A stretch of 64,000 bases of DNA from Bradyrhizobium sp. 141 (GTDB lineage: Bacteria; Pseudomonadota; Alphaproteobacteria; Rhizobiales; Xanthobacteraceae). This document shows, one piece after another, positions 44,020-52,521 of the stretch; within the stretch, counting starts at the first letter, position 1; each line of letters starts with the position of its first letter. A model generated the notes under the pieces. That model was not told where the DNA came from, did not search any database, and saw only the letters and a program-made list of their open reading frames with translations. Where the stretch lies: the NCBI RefSeq assembly GCF_023074055.1, contig NZ_JADPKR010000103.1, positions 1 to 64,000 on the forward strand. Direction: 5' to 3'. Both the position numbers and the translations under genes were made by a program.

Positions 44020-44469
44020 TTATTGGTCCTGCGTCGGCAGCCACGTGCCGGGAATGACACGCGAGTGCCCGCGGAATTCCGCGATGACGGTGTCGCCCGT
44101 GGTGACACGCACGTCGTAGATGCCGGAACGCCCCCCGCGTGTGATCTCGCGTGCTTTCGCAACGAGGCGATCCCCAAGCTTGCCTGGCTTGATGAAGGTG
44201 ATCTGTCCTTGCGCGGCAACGACGCGATCATTGTGCGAGTTGCAGGCGAAGGCGAAGGCGGAATCGGCGAGCGTGAAGATGAAGCCACCATGGGCGATGC
44301 GCTGGCCATTGACCATGTCCGGCCGCACATTCATTGCGAGCGTTGCGAAGCCCGGACCGATCTCGACGATCTCCATGCCGAGACCCTTGGAGGCATCATC
44401 CTCCGCCCACATCGCCTCAGCGCAGGCGCGGGCAATATACTCTGGCGACAGAGCCGTCTTGACGTTCAC
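44020..44469 (-). CDS. paaI: Hydroxyphenylacetyl-CoA thioesterase
   Basis: A 149-residue hot-dog thioesterase. The core motif NGQRIAHGGFIFTLADSAF holds the PaaI active-site region. It releases CoA from stalled ring-hydroxylated or epoxide intermediates of the phenylacetate pathway. The start is GTG at 44469 with a GGGAGAAG ribosome binding site. It lies 100 bases after paaE and before paaK on the same strand. Confidence 0.93.
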   Translation of the reverse strand: MNVKTALSPEYIARACAEAMWAEDDASKGLGMEIVEIGPGFATLAMNVRPDMVNGQRIAHGGFIFTLADSAFAFACNSHNDRVVAAQGQITFIKPGKLGDRLVAKAREITRGGRSGIYDVRVTTGDTVIAEFRGHSRVIPGTWLPTQDQ

Positions 44470-44569
44470 GCGCTTCTCCCGGCCAGATGTTTGCCCATGA
44501 TGTTCTGCTGGTTGGCCAAAACTGTCAAATAATGCGACGCATTTGCATCGTCAGGTCTGATGCGCCTGT

Positions 44570-45652
44570 TCAGACATGATCATAATCGACCACGACGCGC
44601 TCCGACGATGGTTTCGCCTGGCAGGTCAGGACGAAGCCTGCCTTCAGCTCCCAGGGTTCCAGCGAATAATTGATGTCCATTGGCGCTTCACCTTCGACCA
44701 GCTTGGCGCGGCAGGTCGAACACATGCCGCCCTTGCAGGCGAAGGGCAGATCGACGCCGGCGCGCAGCGCGGCATCGAGGATCGCCTCGTCCTCGGCAAC
44801 CGGCACGTCACGGCGCTTGCCGTCGATGATCAGCGAGGCGATCGCCTTCGGCGGCGCGTCGGGAGCCACCACCTTCTTCGGCCGCGGCTTGCCGCCGAAT
44901 TCGGAGACGAAGCGCTCGACGTGAATGCGTTCCTGCACGATGCCGAGCTCGCGGCAGGTTGCCTCGATATCCTCGCTCATGCCGAGGGGCCCGCAAATGT
45001 AGACATGATCGACGCTTCCCGCCGGCACCAGCGAGCGCAACAGCACCCTCACCTTGTCGCCGTCGAGCCGGCCATGCAGGATCGGGATGTCCTGCTCCTC
45101 ACCGGAGATGACGTGGAAGATCGAGAGGCGATCGATGAAGCGGTCTTTCAGCTCTTCGAGCGCCTCGAGGAACATGATGTTGTCGGTGGTGCGGTTGCCG
45201 TAGAACAGGAAGAAGCGGCTGCCCGGCTCACGCGCGAGCGTCCCCTTGACGATCGACAGGATCGGCGTAATGCCGGAGCCTGCGGCAAAGCCGACATGGA
45301 TGCGCGCGGCGTCCGCCTGAGGGATCGTACCGAAGCGACCCGTCGGCGTCATCACGTCGAGCACGTCGCCGCATTTCAGCTCATCCGCCGCCCAGTTCGA
45401 AAACGCGCCGCCGTCAACCTTCTTCACGGCGATGCGGATCTCGCCGTCGTCAGGGCCGGAGCAGATCGAATAGGAACGACGCACCTCTTCTCCATCCAGC
45501 GTGGTGCGGAGCGTGAGATACTGGCCGGGCGTGAAAGCATAATCGCGAGCGAGTTCGCCGGGAATGGCGAAGGTCATCGAGAAGGCGTCGGCCGCCTCGC
45601 GGCGGAGGTCGCTGACGGCCAGGCGATGGAAGCGCGGTGCGGCGGCTGACAT
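44570..45652 (-). CDS. paaE: Phenylacetyl-CoA 1,2-epoxidase reductase subunit
   Basis: A 360-residue reductase that feeds electrons from NADPH to the PaaABC(D) oxygenase. It has an FAD-binding domain (PGQYLTLRTTLDGEEVRRSYS split, with the RSYS FAD motif), an NAD(P) domain (GITPILSIVKG) and a C-terminal [2Fe-2S] plant-type ferredoxin with CKGGMCSTC and a final cysteine in LTCQ. ATG at 45652 is used, 2 bases after paaD; a GTG at 45664 would overlap paaD by 10 bases. Confidence 0.95.
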   Translation of the reverse strand: MSAAAPRFHRLAVSDLRREAADAFSMTFAIPGELARDYAFTPGQYLTLRTTLDGEEVRRSYSICSGPDDGEIRIAVKKVDGGAFSNWAADELKCGDVLDVMTPTGRFGTIPQADAARIHVGFAAGSGITPILSIVKGTLAREPGSRFFLFYGNRTTDNIMFLEALEELKDRFIDRLSIFHVISGEEQDIPILHGRLDGDKVRVLLRSLVPAGSVDHVYICGPLGMSEDIEATCRELGIVQERIHVERFVSEFGGKPRPKKVVAPDAPPKAIASLIIDGKRRDVPVAEDEAILDAALRAGVDLPFACKGGMCSTCRAKLVEGEAPMDINYSLEPWELKAGFVLTCQAKPSSERVVVDYDHV

Positions 45653-45654
45653 GA

Positions 45655-46158
45655 TCAATGACACTTGAAATAGTCAAAAGGTTCGCGGCAGGCCTTGCAG
45701 CGCCACAGCGCCTTGCAGGAGGTCGAGCCGAATTCGGACAAGAGTTCGGTCTTGTCAGAACCGCATTGCGGGCATGCTACCGCTTGCTCACCAAACAATG
45801 CACGGCGCGAGCTTAAGGCCAGTGGCGGCGCGATGCCGTAGGCGCGCAACTTGCGGCGACCCTCTTCGCTCATCCAGTCGGTGGTCCAGGCCGGTGACAG
45901 CACGGTACGGACCTTGGGACGGCGGAAGCCTGCGCGCTCCAGCGCCAGCTCGATCTCCAGCGCGATCATGTTCATCGCCGGACAGCCGGAATAGGTCGGG
46001 GTGATCGCGACCTCGACATGATCGCCATCGAGCGCAACCTGGCGCAGCACGCCGAGATCGGCGATGGTCAGCACCGGAATTTCGGGATCGACCACGCTCG
46101 CCGCAGCGTCCCAGGCGCGCCGGCGCAGCTCGCTATCGCGCTCCAGCACCGTCACCAT
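45655..46158 (-). CDS. paaD: Phenylacetate epoxidase maturation protein
   Basis: A 167-residue MIP18/DUF59-type protein needed for assembly of the epoxidase. The N-terminal DUF59 domain shows VDPEIPVLTIADLGVLR and TPTYSGCPAMN, and the C terminus is a zinc-ribbon-like cysteine set (CPQCG, then CKACREPF and a final CH). It overlaps paaC by 7 bases. Confidence 0.94.
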   Translation of the reverse strand: MVTVLERDSELRRRAWDAAASVVDPEIPVLTIADLGVLRQVALDGDHVEVAITPTYSGCPAMNMIALEIELALERAGFRRPKVRTVLSPAWTTDWMSEEGRRKLRAYGIAPPLALSSRRALFGEQAVACPQCGSDKTELLSEFGSTSCKALWRCKACREPFDYFKCH

Positions 46159-46928
46159 GTCAGCCCCGGAAAGGTGCGCTGCATCGACTGCAGCTCGGAC
46201 AGGAGATGACCGAGATGCTCGCTGTGCCGGCCCACGCGGCCGCCCTGCTGCATCCAGTCGTTCTGCGGCAGTTCAAGTGTCGCCTCGCGGGCGATATCAG
46301 ACAACGTCGTCAACCAACGACCGCGCAGGCTCGCCGGATCGACGGCAATACCGGCATGGATCAAGGCGCGTTCGCCCTCGTCGACGCCAAACATCTCGCC
46401 GGTAAAGGTCCAGAGATGATCGATCGCGGCCTGTGCCCGTCGATGACTCTCATCGGTGCCGTCGCCGAGCCGGATGATCCACTCCGAGGCGTGGCGCAGG
46501 TGATAGGCGCTCTCCTTCTCCGACTTGGCGGCAATCGCGGCAAGCGTCGTATCGCGCGAGGTCATCATCGCGCGCCAGTAGAGATCGGCAAAGGCGGAAT
46601 AGAAGAACTGCCGCACCAGCGTCTGCGCAAAATCGCCGTTGGGCTGCTCGACCAGCAACAAGTTCCGGTACTGCCTGACGTCTCGCAGATAGGCGAGCTT
46701 GTCCTCATCACTCCCCTTGGCTTCGGCCTTGGCGGCGTAGGTATAGAGTTCGCGCGCCTGGCCGATGAGATCGAGCGCGATGTTGGAGAGCGCCATGTCC
46801 TCTTCCAGCATCGGCGCATGCCCGCACCATTCCGATAGCCGATGGCCGAGGATCAATGCGTCGTCGGCGCGGCGCAGCGCGTAGAGCACCAGCGGCGTTT
46901 CAGAGACCTGGATGTTGGCGCTCGGCAT
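46152..46928 (-). CDS. paaC: Phenylacetyl-CoA 1,2-epoxidase structural subunit
   Basis: A 258-residue ferritin-like protein that stabilises the catalytic PaaA subunit but has lost a functional di-iron site. Visible are LYALRRADDALILGHRLSEW, MALSNIALDLIGQARELY and the EKESAYHLRHASEWIIRLGDG helix pair. The ATG at 46928 shares one base with the paaB stop (TGATG), so the two are coupled. Confidence 0.95.
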   Translation of the reverse strand: MPSANIQVSETPLVLYALRRADDALILGHRLSEWCGHAPMLEEDMALSNIALDLIGQARELYTYAAKAEAKGSDEDKLAYLRDVRQYRNLLLVEQPNGDFAQTLVRQFFYSAFADLYWRAMMTSRDTTLAAIAAKSEKESAYHLRHASEWIIRLGDGTDESHRRAQAAIDHLWTFTGEMFGVDEGERALIHAGIAVDPASLRGRWLTTLSDIAREATLELPQNDWMQQGGRVGRHSEHLGHLLSELQSMQRTFPGLTW

Positions 46929-47215
46929 CACATGTGTCCCACTTCTTCGGGGACTTCATAGAACGTCGGATGCCGGTAGATCTTCGATTCCGCCGGCTCG
47001 AACATCATGCCCTTCTCGGCGGGATCGCTCGCGGTGATCGCGGTGGACGGCACGACCCAGATCGACAGGCCCTCGCCGCGGCGGGTATAGATGTCGCGTG
47101 CAGCCTGCAGGGCCATGGTGGCATCGCTCGCATGCAGCGATCCCACATGCTTGTGCGCGAGCCCGTTGCGGCTGCGAATGAAGACTTCCCACAGCGGTGT
47201 GTTCGGCGTCGTCAT
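46928..47215 (-). CDS. paaB: Phenylacetyl-CoA 1,2-epoxidase subunit B
   Basis: A 95-residue small subunit of the epoxidase, bridging PaaAC dimers. It shows the family opening LWEVFIRSRNGLAHKHVGSL and the WVVPSTAITASDP strand. ATG at 47215 gives the standard PaaB length; it lies 10 bases after paaA, with a purine-rich GGGGGAT before the start. Confidence 0.95.
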   Translation of the reverse strand: MTTPNTPLWEVFIRSRNGLAHKHVGSLHASDATMALQAARDIYTRRGEGLSIWVVPSTAITASDPAEKGMMFEPAESKIYRHPTFYEVPEEVGHM

Positions 47216-47225
47216 CCTGATCCCC

Positions 47226-48218
47226 CTATTCCGCGGCTTGCGCGGTCTGGCGCTGCGCACGCTTCGCCGCGTAAGCGGCTGCCGCCTCGCGCACCCAGGC
47301 GCCCTCTTCATGTGCCTCGCGCCGCTCGGCCATGCGGTCGCGATTGCAGGGCCCGTTACCCGCGAGCACCTGCTTGAATTCGGTCCAGTCGATCTCGCTG
47401 TAGCGCCAGTGCCCCTCCGCATCCTGAATCATGCCGGGATCGGGAATGGTGAGTCCGAGATATTGCGCCTGCGGCACCGTGGCATCGACGAACTTCTGGC
47501 GCAACTCATCGTTGGAGAAGCGCTTGATCTTCCACTTCGTGGAGACGTCGCTGTGCTGGCTCGTGGCATCGGGCGGGCCGAACATCATCAGCACCGGCCA
47601 CCACCAGCGGTTCAACGCGTCCTGCGCCATCGCCTTCTGCTCGTCCGAGCCGCGGCACAGCGTCAGCATGATCTCGTAGCCCTGGCGCTGGTGGAAGGAC
47701 TCCTCCTTGCAGACCCTGATCATCGCGCGCGCATAGGGACCATAGGAGCAGCGGCACAGCGGGATCTGGTTCATGATCGCGGCGCCGTCGACCAGCCAGC
47801 CGATGGTGCCGATGTCGGCCCAGGTCAGCGCCGGATAGTTGAAGATCGAGGAATATTTGGCCTTGCCGGCGAGCATGGCATCGACCAGCTCCTCGCGCGA
47901 GGTGCCGAGCGTCTCGGCGGCGGCATAGAGATAGAGCCCGTGGCCGCACTCGTCCTGCACCTTGGCGAGCAGCGCAGCCTTGCGGCGCAGGGTCGGCGCG
48001 CGCGTGATCCAATTGCCTTCGGGCAGCATGCCGACGATTTCGGAATGGGCGTGCTGGGAGATCTGGCGGGTCAGCGTCTTGCGATAGGCCGCCGGCATCC
48101 AGTCGTTCGGCTCGATGCGCTCCTCGGCGTCGATGCGGGCCTGGAACTGCGCGGCCCTGGCCGCGTCCTCAAGACCGCGGTCGTCGGTCTCGGCCGTGTT
48201 CAGCGCCTGGGTGTACAT
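47226..48218 (-). CDS. paaA: Phenylacetyl-CoA 1,2-epoxidase catalytic subunit
   Basis: A 330-residue bacterial multicomponent monooxygenase that forms the ring 1,2-epoxide of phenylacetyl-CoA. Di-iron ligands are in VQDECGHGLYLY and CKEESFHQRQGYE, with the other acidic ligands on paired helices. The start at 48218 has a very strong GGGAGG ribosome binding site 6 bases upstream, but that sequence lies in a 7-base-pair hairpin (48225-48244). It is the first structural gene after paaX. Confidence 0.96.
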   Translation of the reverse strand: MYTQALNTAETDDRGLEDAARAAQFQARIDAEERIEPNDWMPAAYRKTLTRQISQHAHSEIVGMLPEGNWITRAPTLRRKAALLAKVQDECGHGLYLYAAAETLGTSREELVDAMLAGKAKYSSIFNYPALTWADIGTIGWLVDGAAIMNQIPLCRCSYGPYARAMIRVCKEESFHQRQGYEIMLTLCRGSDEQKAMAQDALNRWWWPVLMMFGPPDATSQHSDVSTKWKIKRFSNDELRQKFVDATVPQAQYLGLTIPDPGMIQDAEGHWRYSEIDWTEFKQVLAGNGPCNRDRMAERREAHEEGAWVREAAAAYAAKRAQRQTAQAAE

Positions 48219-48224
48219 GCGCGT

Positions 48225-48244
48225 CCTCCCATTTTATTGGGAGG
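48225..48244 (-). promoter_or_regulatory. Hairpin covering the paaA ribosome binding site
   Basis: On the coding strand CCTCCCA, a 6-base ATAAAA loop and TGGGAGG form a perfect 7-base-pair hairpin. The 3' arm holds the GGGAGG ribosome binding site of paaA, ending 6 bases before its ATG. It could limit paaA translation, or act in DNA as an operator. The AT-rich stretch 48245-48294 up to the paaX stop may hold a further promoter or PaaX site, but no consensus was certain. Confidence 0.6.
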
Positions 48245-48294
48245 CAATATATAACAAGAATTACTCCATGCAAGATATTTCTGTAACATAAAAA

Positions 48295-49161
48295 TCAGGT
48301 ACCGAACCTCCGTTCCAGAAGTTTTCGCGCTGGCGGCAATGGCCCTTTCTCATTGGTTCCATGACTATCAAGCCATTGTTCGGACGGCACGAGCAGTGCG
48401 CGATAGATCTCACCGCAGAGCTCTCGCGCCGCCCTGCCGGGCCAGTCCGCCGGCAGCAGGCTTTCCGGCAGCAGCGGATCGCGCAGCACGACGCGGCGGT
48501 AGTAGTGGATCAGGAGGATGCGCGCGGTGAAGGCCTCGGCCTCAGACAGACCCGTGCCGCGCGCGATCGCCGCTCGGAGCGGCTCGAACGTCTTCATGAA
48601 CTTCTGATAAGCGTCCGCGGTCCGCTCCAGAGGCCAGCTCGCACTAAGCAGACGGCGGCCGCTGTCATCCTCCGCCGAGACTTCGAGACGGATCGCGCCA
48701 GCGGCCTCGTCCGGCATCGGCACGCCCGACGGCGCGACCCAGACGCCCGGCAGCGGACTGCCAAAACCGGCGTTGCGCAGCGCTTCGCGCGAGGCGTCAC
48801 GGTCCTCCCCATTGCCGATCAGCAGCAGTTCGAAGCGTCCGGTCCAATCGGACGGCGGCGGATCGTAGATGTGACGGGTGGCAGCCTCGAACGTCTGAGT
48901 ACCTTTCTCGGCTAGGCGATAGAAACTGTTGCGGCCGACTTTTTCGCGCGTCAGCCAGCCATCGGCAGCGAGCCGCGACATCGCGGTGCGGACGACGCCG
49001 CTGTCGATATCCAGGCTTTCAAAGAATTCCAGCAGCGTACCCAGCCACACGGAGCCGCCACGCGGCACGATGGCATCGCCGAACACGGTGATGACAATGG
49101 AGCCGGTGCGCGACGGTTCACGCTTGAGCTGATCGATGATGCGGGAGAGCGGATGCGCCAT
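48295..49161 (-). CDS. paaX: Phenylacetate degradation regulator
   Basis: A 288-residue PaaX-type repressor that, in characterised systems, releases DNA on binding phenylacetyl-CoA. The N-terminal winged helix is at about 10-90 (SIVITVFGDAIVPRGG, then VVRTAMSRLAADGWLTREKVG split), followed by the PaaX central and C-terminal domains (HIYDPPPSDWTGRFELLLIG; LIHYYRRVVLRDPLLPESLLP split). ATG at 49161 is chosen over a much longer upstream extension that runs into repeat A. It lies directly upstream of paaA on the same strand with 76 bases between. Confidence 0.93.
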   Translation of the reverse strand: MAHPLSRIIDQLKREPSRTGSIVITVFGDAIVPRGGSVWLGTLLEFFESLDIDSGVVRTAMSRLAADGWLTREKVGRNSFYRLAEKGTQTFEAATRHIYDPPPSDWTGRFELLLIGNGEDRDASREALRNAGFGSPLPGVWVAPSGVPMPDEAAGAIRLEVSAEDDSGRRLLSASWPLERTADAYQKFMKTFEPLRAAIARGTGLSEAEAFTARILLIHYYRRVVLRDPLLPESLLPADWPGRAARELCGEIYRALLVPSEQWLDSHGTNEKGPLPPARKLLERRFGT

Positions 49162-49225
49162 GCGCGAGGCATAGCGCGTTTGGTGCGGGCACGACAATGG
49201 ACGGAAACGACTAGAGCCGGGCTCG

Positions 49226-49338
49226 ATCCTTCGAGACGACGCTTCGCGCCTCCTCAGGATGAGGCCCGATCCCTTTCGCGCGGCCGCACTTGCTCTCAAT
49301 CCTCATGATGAGGAGCGCGGCAAAGCCGCGCGTCTCCG
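49226..49338. repeat. Intergenic palindromic repeat, family A
   Basis: ATCCTTCGAGACGACGC, then TCCTCAGGATGAGG on the left and CCTCATGATGAGGAGCGCGG then GCCGCGCGTCTC on the right. The arms are inverted relative to each other. The sequence lies between paaX and the lipase-like gene and is less perfect than the copy at 15528-15626. Confidence 0.8.
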
Positions 49339-49378
49339 GACGATGCTTCGCATCGCCGGGAGAACCATGCAGGCCCAT

Positions 49379-50149
49379 CTACCGATGCGGATCGGGATAG
49401 ACCACGCTGCGCCAGCCGCTGCGGTCGAAGGGACGCCACTGGCCTTCCTTCTGCGCGAGGCGGTCGGCAACCGCGTAGACCACGGCCGGATGATGGCCCA
49501 TGCCGCAATGGCTGCTCTCGACCTCGATGCTCTCGGTTTGCGCGCCCGTCCTCTCCATGCAGCCCTGCCAGGCGCAGACGCCGTCGGTGCGGCTGAAGAT
49601 GGCGGTGGTCGGCACCGGCGGCGGCACGGCAAGCTCGCCGCCGAAACGCGGATCAACCTCATCAGCCTTGCGCCCGCTTGCCCATTCGTAGACACGCCAG
49701 GCGTTGGTCGAGCGCGGATCGCCGGCAAAGGGGCTGCCGAGCGTGATCACCTGGCGCACGCTATTCGGAACCATTTTGGCAAGCTGGCGCGCATAGATGC
49801 CACCGAGGCTCCAACCAACCAGGCTGATCTTGCGGCCGTGGGTGTCGTTGAGCTCCCGGATCAAATCGAGCATCGCATCCTGCACGCCGGGCCGCAGGCC
49901 GTAGTTGCGGCCTTGGCGCCAACCAGCCACCGCATAACCCTTGCTGCTGAGAAACGAGCGCAGCGCGCCCGTGGAGGTGTCGGAGGCAACGAGGCCTGGC
50001 AGCACCAGCACCGGATGCCCATCGCCGCGCGGCGCGAGGCTCAGCAGCGGCAGCGCGCCGAGGAATGCGCCGAACTCGTGGATCGCCCGCCCTTCCAGAA
50101 ACATCAGAGTTCTGGACGGCGGACGCAACGTCTGGGCAGAAGCGGTCAT
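49379..50149 (-). CDS. Alpha/beta hydrolase (lipase-like)
   Basis: A 256-residue alpha/beta hydrolase. The nucleophile elbow GWSLGG, an aspartate in SRTDGV and a histidine in SSHCGMG give a plausible triad, and APRGDGHPVLVLPGLV marks the N-terminal strand and oxyanion region. It has a clear paralogue at 63141-63941 with the same motifs in the same order. ATG at 50149 fits better than an upstream in-frame codon at 50185. Substrate unknown; lipid or polyester is possible from the neighbours. The spacer 50150-50349 shows no gene or clear motif. Confidence 0.88.
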   Translation of the reverse strand: MTASAQTLRPPSRTLMFLEGRAIHEFGAFLGALPLLSLAPRGDGHPVLVLPGLVASDTSTGALRSFLSSKGYAVAGWRQGRNYGLRPGVQDAMLDLIRELNDTHGRKISLVGWSLGGIYARQLAKMVPNSVRQVITLGSPFAGDPRSTNAWRVYEWASGRKADEVDPRFGGELAVPPPVPTTAIFSRTDGVCAWQGCMERTGAQTESIEVESSHCGMGHHPAVVYAVADRLAQKEGQWRPFDRSGWRSVVYPDPHR

Positions 50150-50349
50150 CAATAGTCCCCTGGGAAGAATTGCTGAAAAGGCCACCGGCCGCGACGCCGG
50201 AAAAAGGTATCAATTCCAACACGCCGGCTTCTTGATCGTTCCGCAGCGCAACATGAATCAGCTAGGCGGCCGGTTCCCGACATTCAAGCGGGAGAGACGC
50301 GTGGCGACAATAGGCCCGCGCGTTAATGCTCACGGCCGTGACGCAAAAG

Positions 50350-51636
50350 TCACAGCAATCGGAGCAGGAATTCTACGGAGTAGAGCGCGAGCCCGGCGAG
50401 ACCGCCGATCAGCGAACCGTTGAAGCGGATGTATTGCAGGTCGCGCCCGATGTTGATTTCGATCAGCGAAATCAGCTGCGCCATGTCCCACGCCTTGACC
50501 TGGTCGGAGATGAAGATTGAAACGCCGCTCTTCTGGTCGGCGACGAAGCTGCGCAACACCGTCACCAGACCCTTGTTGATCTCGCCGCGCAGCTCGGCAT
50601 CGCCGGCGAGCGCTTCGCCCGCCGCGACGAACATGCCGGCAAGATGATGCTGCAGCACTTGCGTCTCACCGCTCGCACTGCGCTCGATGAAAGAGCGCGT
50701 ATTGGCCCACACCGTGCGGGCGAGATCGGCAAGCTCGGGCCGCGCCAACAGATCGCGCTTCAATCCGTCGATGCGGTCGATATAGGCCTGATCGCTGCCG
50801 AGCCGGTCGACGAAGCTTAGCACCATGCGGTCGAACTCGCCGCGGAACGGATGCTTGGGATCGCTGCGCACCTCATTGAAGAACGCTGTGGCGGACGCCA
50901 CGATCTTGTTCACCAGAAACTTGTCGGCGCGATAAAGCCTGAGCAAGGTCGGCAACTCCGCGCGCACCTTCTCGCGGATCATCCCCATCGTCTCTTGCTG
51001 GTTCAGCGTCTCGTGCATCACGCGCAAGAGATCGTCGAACAGGATCTGGTGCCGTCCCTCCGCGACGAAGCCGCGCAGCGTACCGGCGGCTAGCGGGGCA
51101 AGGTCGATCGCCTGGAGCTGCGAGGACATGCGGCGGATGATGAAGGTCATCAGACCCGAGCTTTCCGTCGCAGAAACGGCCTCCGGCAGCAGGCGCAGCG
51201 CAAAACGCGCCAGGTCGTCGCTGCGCTTGCGGTCGCGCAGCCAGTCGGCGACGAAGGAGCCGAAATCGATCTCCTTCAGCTTGGCCTCGACCGGGCCGGC
51301 CTCGAGGAAATGCACCTGGATGAATTCGCCGAGCTTGTCGGCGATGCGGGCCTGGTTGCTCTGGATGATCGCGGTATGCGGGATCGGCAGGCCGAGCGGC
51401 CGCTTGAACAGTGCAACCACGGCATACCAGTCGGCGAGGCCGCCGATGGTTGCGGCTTCCGCGAATGCGGCGATGAAGCCGAACACGGGATGCACGGGCA
51501 GCAGGCATTTCGCGACGACGAACAGCGCCAGCGTCGACGCCAGCACCAGTGTCGCCAGCGCCTTGACGCGGCGAAGCTCGGCCGCGCGTTCGGCATCGCC
51601 GGGGGTGTCGAAGGAAAAGGTGGCGGGGGCGTTCAT
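50350..51636 (-). CDS. DUF445 family membrane-associated protein
   Basis: A 428-residue DUF445 protein. It has hydrophobic segments at about 28-70 (including AFAEAATIGGLADWYAVVALF) and a second one at the extreme C terminus (LIGGLAGLALYSVEFLLRLL), with a long alpha-helical central region. FKRPLGLPIPHTAIIQSNQ is the family hallmark. The function of the family is unknown. It is a single gene between the hydrolase and phasin genes. Confidence 0.88.
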   Translation of the reverse strand: MNAPATFSFDTPGDAERAAELRRVKALATLVLASTLALFVVAKCLLPVHPVFGFIAAFAEAATIGGLADWYAVVALFKRPLGLPIPHTAIIQSNQARIADKLGEFIQVHFLEAGPVEAKLKEIDFGSFVADWLRDRKRSDDLARFALRLLPEAVSATESSGLMTFIIRRMSSQLQAIDLAPLAAGTLRGFVAEGRHQILFDDLLRVMHETLNQQETMGMIREKVRAELPTLLRLYRADKFLVNKIVASATAFFNEVRSDPKHPFRGEFDRMVLSFVDRLGSDQAYIDRIDGLKRDLLARPELADLARTVWANTRSFIERSASGETQVLQHHLAGMFVAAGEALAGDAELRGEINKGLVTVLRSFVADQKSGVSIFISDQVKAWDMAQLISLIEINIGRDLQYIRFNGSLIGGLAGLALYSVEFLLRLL

Positions 51637-51663
51637 GGCGGATACTTAGCGCGTCAATCTCGG

Positions 51664-51806
51664 CGTGTCCCGGACGCGGTGCAGCGTACAACGATGCACC
51701 GCAGAGCCGGGACCCAGGAAGGGTCCAAGGCAAGATGGACCCCGGATCAGCAGTGCACCACGCCGCAAGAGCGGCGCGCTGCACCGCATCCGGGGAACGC
51801 AGGAGA
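51664..51806. repeat. Intergenic palindromic repeat, family B
   Basis: GTGTCCCGGACGCGGTGCAG at the left mirrors GCTGCACCGCATCCGGGGAA at the right, with inner GCCGGGACCC and GGACCCCGGA pairing. It separates the DUF445 gene from the phasin terminator. Confidence 0.88.
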
Positions 51807-51833
51807 CAAACAAAAGGCCCGCCGAAGCGGGCC
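51806..51833 (-). terminator. Rho-independent terminator of the phasin gene
   Basis: On the minus strand GGCCCGC-TTCG-GCGGGCC forms a 7-base-pair stem with a stable tetraloop, followed by TTTTGTTTGT. It lies 32 bases past the phasin stop codon. Confidence 0.88.
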
Positions 51834-51864
51834 TCAAATTTCAGTTTTTACTCAGGGCGCCAGA

Positions 51865-52320
51865 TCAGGCGGTCTTGGTGTAGACCTTGGCAAAATTGTC
51901 CTGAGCGGACTTCGCGCCGTTGGCGGCGAGCTTGCCGAAATAGTCGGCGGTCGCCTTGGCGCGCGAGACGAACACTTCGCCGCGCGAGCGGAGCAGGCCC
52001 GACTGGATCTCGACGGCCTCGCTGACCGACTTGGCGGAGGCGAGCTTGTCGATACCGGCGAAGAACGCCTGGGCGTCGTCATAGATCGCCTGCTGGATGT
52101 TGCGGCTGATCTTGCCGGCTTCAGTGACGGACTCGGTCACCGCGCTCTCGACGGCGGCGGTCACGCGCTCGGACCCAGCGAACACCTCGGCAGCACGGTC
52201 CTTGGCGGTGTTGGCGGACTTCTTCACGAACTCGCGGGCGGCCTCGGGAACTTCCAGGTTCTGGATGTTCTTGAATGCGTCCTTGAAGCCTTCGAAAGCG
52301 GTGTTGGTTTCGGTGGTCAT
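51865..52320 (-). CDS. Phasin family protein
   Basis: A 151-residue helical phasin that would coat polyhydroxyalkanoate granules. It is alanine- and lysine-rich, opens MTTETNTAFEGFKDAFKNIQ and shows the AKSVSEAVEIQSGLLRS core followed by QAKATADYFGKLA-like spacing of the PHA-granule phasin family. GGAGAG precedes the ATG at 52320; an in-frame ATG five codons earlier is less well placed. It has its own terminator and a promoter region with TGC-type repeats (52410-52437), and lies beside the PHA synthase operon. Confidence 0.92.
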   Translation of the reverse strand: MTTETNTAFEGFKDAFKNIQNLEVPEAAREFVKKSANTAKDRAAEVFAGSERVTAAVESAVTESVTEAGKISRNIQQAIYDDAQAFFAGIDKLASAKSVSEAVEIQSGLLRSRGEVFVSRAKATADYFGKLAANGAKSAQDNFAKVYTKTA

Positions 52321-52409
52321 TGGGGTTCTCTCCATCCTCGTTGCTCTGAGCTATGGGCTCACCCCGTCCGCATTGGCCCGGGGCCCGATCTATATGGCAT
52401 AGTTAATTG

Positions 52410-52437
52410 TGCGATGCAATATTCTTGTTGCGGTGCG
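52410..52437. promoter_or_regulatory. Candidate PhaR-type sites in the phasin promoter
   Basis: TGC-GAT-GCA at 52410-52418 and TGC-GGT-GCG at 52429-52437, centres 19 bases apart, about 95 bases upstream of the phasin start. TGC-N3-GCA elements are the reported type of PhaR site in Paracoccus and Rhodobacter. The first also overlaps TTGCAT on the minus strand, a possible -35 box with TATAG-like sequence downstream. Confidence 0.45.
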
Positions 52438-52521
52438 ATATCACGAAATCGTGAATAGCCTCAACGGGAGGCAGTCTGGTGCCTCCTTCGCCAGACAGGT
52501 TCCCAAGGTGATGAGCCGGCC

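Noticed and set aside
41685..44057. A 790-codon open frame on the plus strand
   Set aside because: It is antisense to the MDR oxidoreductase, paaK and the paaI end, all of which have intact motifs. It also runs across two intergenic gaps.
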